DNA of 64,000 nucleotides. Origin: Fragilariopsis cylindrus CCMP1102 (taxonomy: Eukaryota > Bacillariophyta > Bacillariophyceae > Bacillariales > Bacillariaceae). The notes below the pieces were generated by a model, which saw only the letters and a program-made list of their open reading frames with translations, searched no databases and was not told the origin of the DNA. The stretch's first letter is position 1. Every line of letters begins with the position of its first letter. Where the stretch lies: the NCBI GenBank assembly GCA_900095095.1, contig FMBT01000299.1:598221-662220 (forward strand). Direction: 5' to 3'. Made by a program: the position numbers and the translations under genes. Below are positions 12,260 through 22,822 of this stretch, one piece after another.

Positions 12260-13212
12260 CTACGCTTCCTTCTTTTTTACATGTTGTTGTTCATTCCCTA
12301 GTAGTCCTAGTTTCCCTAGTATAACGTGTTTCACAGTCTTTAAGGTTAACCCAAGCACCAACACGGCCCAGTACAACTGCAGATATCCTAAATATACACC
12401 AAACATCCATTGGATTAATACAAAAATCTTTGTAATACCAAATTCTGTGGATAGGAACAAAAAGAAATCATTTCGCATATATAACGGACCGACAGGTAAC
12501 CACATATAAACACGAATATATAAAAAACTAATCACAAATGAAATTCGTGATATGTGATTACAAATTGGATAGTTCTTCTTGCAATTGGATGGTCATTGAA
12601 CGTGTTCATGATCGCTAAGGTATCGAACTTATTTCGAAACACCGAAGAAGAATGGTAACCAATATCGGAAACCAAAGTACTAAATGCACCAAGTATTGCA
12701 GCACAAACAACACCGATATGATGGTATATCATTTGTCGATTCTCATTCACAACAAATATACCAATTGGCATCGACCACACTTGATAACCAAGTTGCATTG
12801 CGGCATCAATAAAATTCATCAAATAAGAATGGCATTTTTTCAATACTACTTGCGGTCGAATCGTTGTAATTGGAAGTGTTGGTAATATCCAATATTGATG
12901 ATACAATCCCAATGAACCAATCGCAAAATGGAAACACATATTCGTCATCTGATATGCTGTTTTGGTCTTTATTATTGTTGGAGTTTCTTTTGTAGAAAAA
13001 TATTTATATATATGAAATGATATAAGATAAACACAGGTGCAATAAAATGCAGAAACTGCAATTGCAAAAAATACCTTTTTATAGGCGAGAGAACTAGTTA
13101 TCCAAAATGAATTTTCTGTCTGTAACTTTTCGAATTCACCCGTCAAACGATTCCATTCGGTCATAAAATCATTCGTTATTGTTGATAATGATAATGGTGA
13201 TGATGAGCTCAT
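12260..13212 (-). CDS. TLC-domain (TRAM/LAG1/CLN8) multi-pass membrane protein
   Basis: The main segment (13212-12560) encodes several hydrophobic helices and the TLC-type pattern LGYQVWSMPIGIFVVNENRQ followed by MIYHHIGVV, with the paired His typical of the family. The distal segment (12535-12260) adds two more helices, around FLYIRVYMWLPVGPLY and VLIQWMFGVYLGYLQLYW, and a basic tail. The two parts are in different frames, joined near 12540-12560 by a probable one-base indel; a GTAATC...TTAG intron of only about 34 bp is the less likely alternative. TLC proteins include ceramide synthases and lipid regulators. The Lag1 catalytic motif is not obvious, so a role in membrane lipid handling is only inferred. 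Confidence 0.65.
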
Positions 13213-13645
13213 GACGAACGTTGTGTTTGTTGCTCGGAGCTGTTCGTTAATATATTACGTATGCAGTAACTTGTTTACTGTGCCCGTTAAACCGATGATA
13301 TTTCTTCTATTGTGTTATGTTTAATGACAAGAATCCGTCTCTCGAGATCTCAAGCAACCTCTGACCTATTGTAACCTCTCACCCTTTCAATACCTCTCCT
13401 GCCTCTTAATAAAACTTTCCTTCGTTCTTTTCTTTGTTTCCTATGCCTCGCTCAGCCAGTCGTGCTTGGGTCAGACGTGATTGTCAAATTTTTAAAACCC
13501 TAGCCCTATACCAGGGGTAAAAAATCATATTTTAGATACAAAATTCAAAACCAAAGAATCTCAAATCTCAATGTAATTGACGATGATGAATAAAAGTAAT
13601 GTATACAGTATAAAGAAGGAGAGGCGACTGTAATCATAATAATAT
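13213..13645. other. divergent promoter region
   Basis: About 430 bp between the divergent TLC and PIG-B genes, with pyrimidine-rich stretches (13380-13440). No gene is seen. Confidence 0.35.
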
Positions 13646-14214
13646 ATGTATTGGATCCAGACAACACCATCAAGAATGGCAGCATGGAAAGTTTATGTAG
13701 CCTTAGTCATTTTTCGGATTACTAATGTTTTCTTAATCCAATCTCAATTTGATCCTGATGAATACTGGCAAAATCTTGAACCATCGTATTGTCATATTTT
13801 TGGAGGAGGAGATTATTATGATACAAATCCAGCTTCGTGTCCTGGATTGACATGGGAATGGAAAAGACGAAGACAACAGAATCAACAGGAACAACAACAA
13901 CAACAAAATGACTCGGATCGTAATCAAAATTCTTGGAGTACATTGTTGATGGATTTTTTCATTATTGGATTAGAAGGTCCAGTACGATCATTTGCATCGA
14001 TCGTTCCAACATTACTATACTATGCAATTACTAAAAAGTATGAATGGGATACATCTTGGATGGTATCAAGAGGACCTGTATTTATTAATGCAATTTTTGT
14101 AACGGCTGTCACTGATTGGACTGTATGGTACATGTCACGATGGATGAAACCAACAACAACAACAACAACGACGACGGTAACGACGACGACGAAACAACAA
14201 CAAGATGATGCGAA

Positions 14215-14249
<35 letters not shown>

Positions 14250-16022
14250 ATGATAATAATAATCGACACCAATACGCTAACGAAAACGAAAACGAACAAA
14301 AGCAGAATGATTTAACTTTTTGGTGTGTCTACTGCAGTATCACATCATGGTTTAATGCATACACTCTAATTCGAACCTATAGCAATTCACTTGAAACAGT
14401 ACTACTGGCAGTATCACTTGCACTTGTTAGTCCGGTATGTGGTTCATTTTATTTCGTTTCCTTTCAAACGTATTTATTTTGTATGCTGTGTTTCGATTTA
14501 TTATAAGTCACGTACTGCGTTTACTGACATACTCTCAATTCATTTCATTATTTGTTACATTATATTTTATTATTTGCAGGTTTTTCTATCTACAAACCAA
14601 TCAACTACTACCACGATCCGAGCTTGGATTGCATTTTTCTTAGGAGGAATTTGTGTATCGATTCGATTTACATGCTTAACAGCCTATATCCCAATGGGTA
14701 TTATCCTTGCATTGGATAATAATAATAATACAATCGCTTATCTTTTTGGTATTTGTGCTCTTCCTGGATTTTTAGGATTCGTATCGACTTTACTTCTTGA
14801 TAAAGTAATGTATGGTTTTTGGGCGATACCGGTTCTTGGAAATTTTCAGTTCAATGTGATACAAGGTAAGAAAAGAATGAAATGAGAATATTGATTAAAA
14901 ATAATCCACATCTTTGCTGTGTTGAGAATTTCGACTGTTTTTTGTTTTGTTTTGTCATGTTTTGTTCAATTTGATCTTTTTCAGATATCTGAAACTCATA
15001 TTTTAATTTATAATATTCCTTTGTTGTACTTTACGGACAATTATATTCATAAAGGTAATGGTAGCTTGTATGGAACGCACCCCTTTCACTGGTACTTAAC
15101 TGCAGGGATACCAGCCTCAACTGGGATCCTTCTTCCCGTATTGATCTACGACGGAATTTCGAAATGGGATCGTGCGAGACGGAACCTTTGGACGATCATT
15201 CTTTGCTACGTCGTCACTCATTCCTGGTCGGAACATAAAGAATTTCGTTTCCTCTTGCCCGTTCTTCCGATTTTTTGCCTACTATGTGGTGGAAGAATCC
15301 AAAACATAGTCATAGGTACCAGACCATTACGTATTAAACAAATCATGATTACATTTGCTGGAATCAATCTAATTGCCATACTGTACCTTGGCCTCTTCCA
15401 TCAGCGAGCACCAATAGATGTCAACCGAGCAATATTAAAAGCAGTTGCAGCTACACATCGCAATAATAATAATGGTAATAATAAACCAGCAGCTGACATT
15501 CGGGTACATTACCTGATGGGTTGCCATTCCACACCCCTTTTAAGTCATCTACATAACCCACCCACGAAGTTTGTACCCTGGTTCCTTGATTGTAGTCCCA
15601 GCTGTAGGGCGAATCCTGATATAGACTGCGAGAGTGTCGCATTTTCGAAGGATCCAGGTGGATTTATGAAGCAGACATACAACTTCGAATGTACTGCTAC
15701 TGAAGAAGGAGACCAGGACGACGGAACATCATGCGCTGCTTCCAGTACAATAAGTAACGACATTAATATGAGAAGCCGAACCTTTCCCGACTACGTCGTT
15801 TGCTACTCTAATGATATACTAAAAATGAGAGATCAATTGGATCTAATGGGCATGAAAGAAATTGGACGATTCGTACATGGTATAAACGGTATAAGAATCG
15901 GCAACCAACTCACTCTAGGAGACGAAGCATATTCCAATAGTGACTTCACCAAAATTGGAATCTTCCATGATTCACTTGTGGTGAGCGTAGAAGAGATGAT
16001 CTTATTTCAAAAATATATATAA
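13646..16022 (+). CDS. PIGB: GPI mannosyltransferase 3 (PIG-B/Gpi10, GT22 family)
   Basis: This ER enzyme adds the third mannose to the GPI anchor from dolichol-phosphate-mannose. Exons are 13646-14434, 14580-14865 and 15055-16022. The third begins at an AAAG acceptor that gives NVIQGNGSLYGTHPFHWY in phase, matching the conserved PIG-B luminal block. GT22 signatures are FDPDEYWQNLEP near the N terminus, GLTWEW, then HKEFRFLLPVLPIFC. The PIG-B-specific C terminus is MGCHSTPLLSHLH followed by FLDCSPSC. Many hydrophobic helices lie between. Poly-Gln and poly-Thr insertions (coded at about 13880-13910 and 14150-14250) enlarge the protein to about 680 residues, against roughly 550 in animals. The start could also be the Met codon at 13676. 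Confidence 0.85.
14214..14249 (+). repeat. ACT trinucleotide repeat inside PIG-B
   Basis: About eleven copies of ACT/TAC encode a Thr run in a loop between predicted helices. It lies in frame, so length changes would be tolerated in multiples of three. Confidence 0.8.
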
Positions 16023-16181
16023 CGAGGATAGACATAATTATATTGCTAGGTATTTGATCGATTTTACTTTCCCATAACATAACAACAACAAAAAGAACGA
16101 TATCGATATTCGTGTGATTTGACCGTGTGAAGTTTATATATGAAAAGTGTTTGTTGGGTTTATAGTTGTTTAAGTAGTTTC

Positions 16182-16906
16182 TTATTCTCTGTGCGGTCCA
16201 GAGTTAACAGCAACTCCGTTCAAACTTCCGAATCCTAATGATTCAAGCATATCTCTTGTATCAGGATCGATTGTGATAGTGTCTTGTTCCAAGGCAGATA
16301 CTTCAGGAACGAAATCTAATCTACGTTCACGTTCTTCTTCTTGTAATTTCAATGAAATACCACGGACAGGTCCCTTGGCAATTCGACGCATTAAATGAGT
16401 TGTGTAACCAGCAATCTTGTTACGCATTCTCTTTGATGGAAGAATAGCTACCTCATCGACGATACGTTTGTTTGTGTGGAAATCAAGTGTAAGACGAGGG
16501 TAGTAATTCTCGACAATAGTACGAGCACTCTTCTTTACGGTCTTTGTACGGACACCCTGTTATAATATAACAACAAATAAAAGTAAAAAAATCGCTTCAT
16601 TAGCAACAGAGAGAATAAAGAATAATATTGATACACATGAACAGATGCGAATGCAAATGAATGTATAGCTCTACAAAACATCGGATATCATTAATATGAT
16701 CGTAGAGTTTACTCTCAACAAGCACAACGACAACGACAGGTCTTCAACAGATTAAAAAACTCATAGCAATCGTCGTCATCCCACCCGATCTCAAGATAAT
16801 TTCATTAATCCATCCGCTCAAAATTCATCCACCCAATCGTCTATCTTACAACGATATGAAATTACTTCTACGAAGCTGTCTATCTTATCTACATTTGACA
16901 TACCAT
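16182..16906 (-). CDS. RPS17: 40S ribosomal protein eS17, first exon is only the start codon
   Basis: Exon 2 (16556-16182) encodes nearly the whole of eS17: [20 protein letters not shown], then [19 protein letters not shown], then [20 protein letters not shown] and [18 protein letters not shown]. The frame is open at its 5' edge and preceded by an ACAG acceptor. The initiator ATG is proposed at 16906-16904, followed at once by a GTATGT donor, giving a 347-bp intron (16903-16557) and the start M-G-V-R-T-K-T. That matches the length of eS17 in other eukaryotes. The one-codon exon is inferred from sequence only. The intron was checked for snoRNA boxes by eye and none was convincing. Confidence 0.88.
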
Positions 16907-18131
16907 TTTTGTTTATTTCTTTATTAATATTGATATGATGAACTAGTTGTTATTGGAAATAGCGGGGTCGAGGCTGCAGCAAAGTAGAAATCGGTTGTTT
17001 TCATACAGAGAGATTATTATTTAACAATTCATCCTTTGTACGATGATCGTACGTACAGCAGTAAAAAAACGAGTAATGAGGTAAAAGAGAAACGACTAGT
17101 TCGAATAATATAATATAGTACGCGCACACAAAACAAATCAGTGCGCGTCCATCTACCGTACAGTACAGTGTTAACTATTATTATTTTAAAATCTTTTTTT
17201 ACAAACAAAACAAACCAATAAACCGGAAACAATGGGACTCCTTTTCAAGAAGACCCAGGAAGAAGAACAAAATAGATGCATGTTTTTACAGTTGAAACAC
17301 CTCCTATCTGTCCATTATGATACATTAATAGTAAACTGTGTCTTCTACAGCTGCTGCAGCAGCAATGATGATTACTACATTACAACAATAGTGCTGCCAA
17401 TGACTAGGGTGGCAACAATATTGTTGATCATCAGTCAAGAACAATTAGTTTACTATCATTTGTGTACAATAGTCAGACAAAGGTATTATGATAATTTAAT
17501 CAAGAGTACCTCTTTCATTTGAAAGACAATATTATTATACACACCAGGCCAGGTACGGTAGAGACGGGACAAAATGTTCGTTTATTGTATAACCTCCACA
17601 TCCTTCCTTCAATACCCAGCAACAACAAAAGCAGTATTTTCTTCTACTTTTGTTAAGTGCCTCTATAATGATTCCTTAATTCAAAGTTTTTCCTTTCTCA
17701 TTGTGCAAAGAAACCCTGTGATGATTCAAAAAAATAGCTTGATCAACAAGATCAGCAAAATCAAACAATACCCTGTAAAAATATTCAATTTAATGTAAAT
17801 AAGCGTAGGTAATCCTGCTTATGGCAAATCCATATATGTATTTCAAGTTTTTTCAGTAAATTTATGCGGCTTTCCGCTTAAGATCGATACCAAATTTGCA
17901 ATATCATAGTGTGAACTTTAAATTTTAGATGAGTATCATTATTTAGTAGTATAGGTACTATGCATAGAGGTTGGACGGTAGACTGTTTATAGTGTAAAAT
18001 GTACAGTTTCTTGTGATCTTTCTGTTGTTATCTAATATTGGTTCTGTTTTATTTAGTTTTAGAATTGAGTGCGTAGTTAAGGTTTTTAAGAACGAAGTGT
18101 GGTAGTAATTTTTTAAATCTCGTCGCGCTGG
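16907..18131. other. gene-poor region
   Basis: About 1.2 kb upstream of eS17 and downstream of the SDR gene. Short open frames occur at 17232-17522 and 17574-17798 on the plus strand, with Cys- and Ile-rich composition and no recognisable domain. They are not called as genes. Nothing else is seen. Confidence 0.35.
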
Positions 18132-19421
18132 CTACGATTGTTTCAACGAAGTCCCAGTCAACGCTGATGAAATTTTCCATAATGTCTCCTGGTTTTTACG
18201 ATCTGTAGCCTCTTCGTTAATTGGAGCTGAAAATAGATCATCTGGAATTTTTCCATCGCGTTGAGATATTCCAAAGGAAGCTCGCCAGTAACACCCCCCA
18301 CATTGAGCAGCCTTGTCAGAAATAACCGTCCATGCTAATATACAACCTCCCCATTCTTTAGTATCGACCATTCCCATCCCTACCTTTTTTAGAACAGTTT
18401 CGTTCCATTGTTTTTGGTGTTTGAAAAGTCCAGATGTAGTTATCAAACCAGGTGTAAAGCATATCGCCTTGGCATTACGTTCTCGCAGTCGTCGATCAAG
18501 TTCGCGACAAAATGCAACAACACAAAGTTTGCTTGCCGCATAACTTTTCTTATGGTCGAAGGGTGTACCACAAATCATTTCGAAACCATCATTAATTTTT
18601 CCGCTATTATTTTTTGGATCTATTACGCCTTCAAAATTTCCAAAGGATTCAAATGCATGTAGCCCGCTAGATGTAACGACAACACGTGCTCCGACATTTA
18701 TACAATCAAAAAGGTTGTTTACAATCAAGAATGGTGAAAAATAATTCGTCTGAATCGTAAGTTCTAAATTATCTTCCGTAAACTGTGCCTCCGCATCCTC
18801 ACCGAGTAATATTGCTGCGTTTAAACACATGACGTCGATCCCTATATGATGTCCCTCTTTTTCGGCAAGTACATCCAACTCCTCTTTCATTTCTTCGCAG
18901 AAATTCCGTACACTACTGAAACTAGTATGGTCGCATACCATAGGATAAAGTGTTTTTCTGCATGATGTTGCTGAGATATGGTACTGTTATTGTTATTGTT
19001 ATCGTTATTGTTGCAGTTGTCGTTGCTTATATTTTCGTAGCCGGGAAATACCGCATTTAACTCATCGACGATCTGAAGAGCTTTTTCACGATTCCTGGCA
19101 ACTAAAAAGAGTCGACTCTTAGGAGAAACCAAACGTAGCAGTTTACAGGCCTGTAGACCGATACCACTATTTTTTTGAATTTAAATATGTGAAGAAATAC
19201 GAGATGGTAGATTACAGACGAAGTTCAGCATGAGTCAATCATTCGAAGAAAAAACGCGAGATAAATACACCACCTGTTGTAAGAAAAAATAACGATACGA
19301 AAGACGTAAAAGAATCACAGTTGAATGAATGAAACCTACCTGTTGCATCCGTTATGACAATTGTGAGGGGCTTTAAATCCTTTCTAGAGCCGATTAGCAT
19401 TCGTACAGATTCTTCCATCAC
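18132..19421 (-). CDS. short-chain dehydrogenase/reductase, protochlorophyllide-reductase-like
   Basis: The NAD(P)-binding turn starts in exon 1 (TIVITDATG, about 19370-19340) and continues after an intron as GIGLQACKLLRL near 19170. The central strand carries CLNAAI (the SDR NNAG position). The catalytic Tyr-x-x-x-Lys is YAASK, preceded by VVVTSSGLHAF, which supplies the Ser. A Pro-Gly turn follows in CFTPGLITTSGLF. The organisation (SVRNF after the cofactor region, LxxLLxxL spacing and the C-terminal extension) resembles light-dependent protochlorophyllide reductases and retinol dehydrogenases, but the substrate cannot be told. One frame change lies near 18945, and the exon 1/2 junction is one base out of phase, probably another indel. 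A poly-Asn insertion lies near 19010. Confidence 0.7.
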
Positions 19422-20142
19422 GAAAATAGTGAGAAGATATTCACACTGTGTTGGAAGTCAGGCTCATACTGATAGTAATAGTAGTAATGGAGATGATAAT
19501 TTAGCTTGTACAGGTCGCTCTGTCTTTTCTCTATTTTTATAAGATACCCTAACTAAACTAACCCAGTATTACCTACTTACAGTAGATAACTTTATGTCTT
19601 TGACTCATTAATTCACTCATCTTGCACTCGTCCAACGAGATCCGATCTGATCATCAGCGGTGCAAAAACACGAATGATGACATGGTTTCTTACAACAAAG
19701 CAATTTATTGCGGTTACTTTACTGTGTTAGTACACAGAGGAGTCACACTTTCTTCGTACATTCTTCGATTTGGCCACCGTGCGTTGTTTTATCATGACAC
19801 GCACAGAGCTAACAGCTCAGTGTCGCAGTCGTGGACGAGGCAAAAGGTATGGGACTCAAGCTCGTGACTAAATGCTGGACATAACTCTAATTACTGTAGT
19901 CTTATTTCTTATTTCACATTGTAGTCTCGATCGCGGCCGTAACAAACTCAAAAATAATATATATTACAACTAACGTTTAAGACGCAAGGCCTACTTTGTA
20001 ACTTGGAGGCGTTTGTGTCAAACTCGTCAAACTCGCACAAACTAACTTATCCTTGTGTTCGTGTGTTCAAATTTGGACTTCAAAAAAAGTGTTGCTGTAA
20101 CAGAACAGGGCCTGTCTCGTCATCACTATCGTTATAATTATC
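19422..20142. other. divergent intergenic region
   Basis: About 720 bp between the SDR gene and the zinc-finger gene. Open frames here have no domain features. A short run repeating GTCAAACTCGTCAAACTCG occurs near 20016-20035. No gene is called. Confidence 0.35.
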
Positions 20143-20771
20143 ATGAATGAAAGGAAGAGACATATTGAAGAAGAAGTCGACGGGAAAGGAAGTCATACTA
20201 GGATTATCAATCAAAGAGCAGCGAAATTGGTTAAACTAAACCACAATCCTAATACAAGAAGTAGTGACAACTTCGTGGACCTAACAAGGCCGTCGTTATC
20301 GGGTATCAGGGAAGAACCATTTGATGATTCATACGACGGATATGGAATAGAACTTGATTTTGTTGGTACAGATCAAGGTCATTATAATCGTGTTCCTTTC
20401 CAAGTCGATATCACTACCGAAGAATTAGAGGTAGAAGTAGATGTAGAAGTTGAAGCAGAAATAGTTGACAATAAGGTATTCCGTTGTTGTGCCAATTGTA
20501 ATATAGAAAAACATCCCTCTTCTTTTAGTAGGAAGCAAAGATCTTTACTCTCAGATGCAGTTTGTAGAGCTTGTTGTCTAATAAGGCATACGTGTTTTGG
20601 ATGTGGACGGGACCTAACAAGATATCAATTTTCAAACGATCAAAAAAAGAAAGGCGCGGCAGCAAGATGTATGGAGTGTATCAAAAGTTCGATGAAACAG
20701 GCAAAAGAAAAGAAAAACTACAATAATAAGAATAAGAACAGTAAGGCTCTTGCTGAACAAGAACAAAAACC

Positions 20772-20803
<32 letters not shown>

Positions 20804-21798
20804 GACTTGATTGTGCTACGTGCGGTGACCGATCCAATTTGTTTTCAAAACAACAACGAAAAAACATGTTTGCAGCTGCAATTTGTATGAATTGTCAGAG
20901 ATATCCTCCGAAGAAGCAGGAAGATGGAAAAGAACAAAAGAATAACAAGAATGATCTTAATGAACTATCCCAATCGTTACCATCTCTATCAACAGATATG
21001 GGTCTAGGTCGAGGAATGCACATGACGAGGCCCGCCTGGATGAAGGAACAACAACATCAACGTCCGGATCATCAACATCAACAAAAAGTCATAGAGTCTC
21101 TACGTCCCGGCGCTAACAATTGTGATGGTACTGATGATGGACTAGGCCGTGGACGCGGTGCACATATGACAAGGCCTGCTTGGATGACTGTACAAGACGA
21201 TTGGCAACATGAGCAGCTGCAGCATCATCCAGCTGGTGTAGGTCCCTTGAATATGTCATCGTGGAACTTATCATGTGACAATAATGCTCTACGTCCCGGC
21301 GCTAACAATTGTGATGGTACTGATGATGGACTAGGCCGTGGACGCGGTGCACATATGACAAGGCCTGCTTGGATGACTGTACAAGACGATTGGCAACATG
21401 AGCAGCTGCAGCATCATCCAGCTGGTGTAGGTCCCTTGAATATGTCATCGTGGAACTTATCATGTGACAATAATGCTCTACGTCCCGGCGCTAACAATTG
21501 TGATGGTACTGATGATGGACTAGGCCGTGGACGCGGTGCACATATGACAAGGCCTGCTTGGATGACTGTACAAGATGATTGGCAACATGAGCAGCTGCAG
21601 CATCATCCAGCTGGTGTAGGTCCCTTGAATATGTCATCGTGGAACTTATCATGTGACAATAATGCTGGTCGAGGTCGAGGACGAGGGATCCACATGACAA
21701 AGCCAGCTTGGATGATGGCTGCACAAAACAACCGGCAACTTGGTAATGAAGGAAATGAAAACTATAAGAGTACTCCGCTTCCAAATGGTCTAGCATAA
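20143..21798 (+). CDS. Stc1-like triple zinc-finger protein with HMTRPAWM repeats
   Basis: A 551-residue intronless protein. Residues about 115-250 hold three consecutive CxxC...CxxC modules: CANC...SSFSRKQ...CRAC, CFGC...YQFSNDQ...CMEC, and CATC...NLFSKQQ...CMNC. Each has the FSxxQ core expected for Stc1-type zinc fingers. Fission yeast Stc1 links RNAi to the histone methyltransferase complex, but wider family roles are open. The C-terminal half carries five copies of an RG-rich motif ending in HMT(R/K)PAWM. Three of these sit in near-identical 63-residue units encoded by the tandem repeat listed separately. RG stretches suggest RNA or nucleic-acid contact. The N-terminal region is acidic. 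The function is unknown, but a chromatin or RNA role is the best guess. Confidence 0.7.
21100..21666 (+). repeat. three tandem 189-bp repeats inside the zinc-finger gene
   Basis: Units start at 21100, 21289 and 21478, each beginning CTACGTCCCGGCGCTAAC. They are in frame (63 codons) and nearly identical; one visible difference is GACGAT versus GATGAT in the third unit. Such identity implies recent expansion or gene conversion. Confidence 0.95.
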
Positions 21799-22063
21799 TC
21801 TCTAGATACTTTAATGAGTGTATCCTCTCGGAGATATTGATGTATTGGTATCGACACATAAGAAACATTTAAAATTCAATTATAAGTTTTATTATAAATG
21901 GAAAATCTGAAAGGCTCATTTTATCTCGTATTTTATAGGTTGTAGAATTATTACCTCTGCGTGTAGACAAGCGATTGGGTTAACTAAGTTCGATGGCAAA
22001 ACGAGAGCACATCTTGAGATTGTCAAGAAGGATCACCCAAGATTGTTCACCGCCAACCTGGTT

Positions 22064-22603
22064 CTACAGCTTCCCTTTGTTTTGAGTAGTCTCTACTTCG
22101 GCTGTCATATGTCCCTTACTTTTTCCTGGCTTATCAACTGGGCTCCTATAGATCTGCGTTCCAGTAAATCGGAGACTACGACCATTTTGACTACCCCAAC
22201 GCTCCATCGCGTCAGATTCTTCAAAGGCAAATATGAAAAATTCGGTAGCGAATTGGAGGAAGGCTGACCAGTCCCAGTCCGATGGAATTTGCGTCGGCGC
22301 GATGGGCAAGAATACAGTAGACTGAAAGGTAGTCGATAAGTGATTCAGGAGTGACATCAGGATCGTATGAGCCATGACGATAGCATCCACCCCACTGGTA
22401 ATTGTCATCGCAACGCATTTGGTAACAATTTGAGAATCATTCGTAGTTATCTCTCTGAGATAAACCATTGGCCCATGAATTCGGGTGTGGTGTTGCTGTT
22501 TTAATCTTACATCTTGCCATGCAGTGTTAGGTGCTGTGGTTTCTGCGGTGTCACTGAGGCCTTTACTTTGAAGTAGGCTACCCCTGGGTTTCTTCTTTCC
22601 CAT
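22064..22603 (-). CDS. hypothetical protein, reading frame uncertain in the middle
   Basis: A continuous 179-codon frame starts MGKKKPRGSLLQSKG and ends at 22064. The end segment DWDWSAFLQFATEFFIFAF and ESDAMERWGSQNGRSL looks protein-like. Between about 22418 and 22270 a second frame looks more protein-like than the continuous one (for example RCDDNYQWGGCYRHGSYDP and LIDYLSVYCILAHRADANS). Two compensating one-base errors, or a true alternative frame, would explain this. No domain family is recognised. The gene runs in the same direction as the cap-binding subunit downstream in coordinates, with about 200 bp between them. Confidence 0.5.
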   Translation of the reverse strand: MGKKKPRGSLLQSKGLSDTAETTAPNTAWQDVRLKQQHHTRIHGPMVYLREITTNDSQIVTKCVAMTITSGVDAIVMAHTILMSLLNHLSTTFQSTVFLPIAPTQIPSDWDWSAFLQFATEFFIFAFEESDAMERWGSQNGRSLRFTGTQIYRSPVDKPGKSKGHMTAEVETTQNKGKL

Positions 22604-22822
22604 GATTTGTTCTCTATTTTATACCAGTTTTATTTATTTACTAACATTTGTTACTTCAGTGATGTCATAACTTTTTTCTAAATCTTATACTATAGAACTA
22701 CAATATCAAGCTGCACACAAAATATCTCGTAACTTTTAAGTCAGCTGTTTATATCACTTACTTAAGTAGCACGAACAACACGGCCATATTTCGTGATCAA
22801 TGCGTAAACAATGCCTTTCCCT

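Noticed and set aside
12505-12560. A 34-bp intron in the TLC-domain gene
   Set aside because: It is shorter than any other intron seen here (86 bp or more); a one-base indel is simpler.
16557-16903. Possible snoRNA in the eS17 intron
   Set aside because: No convincing paired C/D or H/ACA boxes were found by eye.
17232-17798. Two short plus-strand open frames
   Set aside because: There are no domains and no splice support, and the amino-acid use is that of AT-rich non-coding DNA.
21100-21666. Regular repeats considered as a CRISPR-like array
   Set aside because: Units are 189 bp, contiguous, in frame and coding; there are no spacers, and the genome is eukaryotic.
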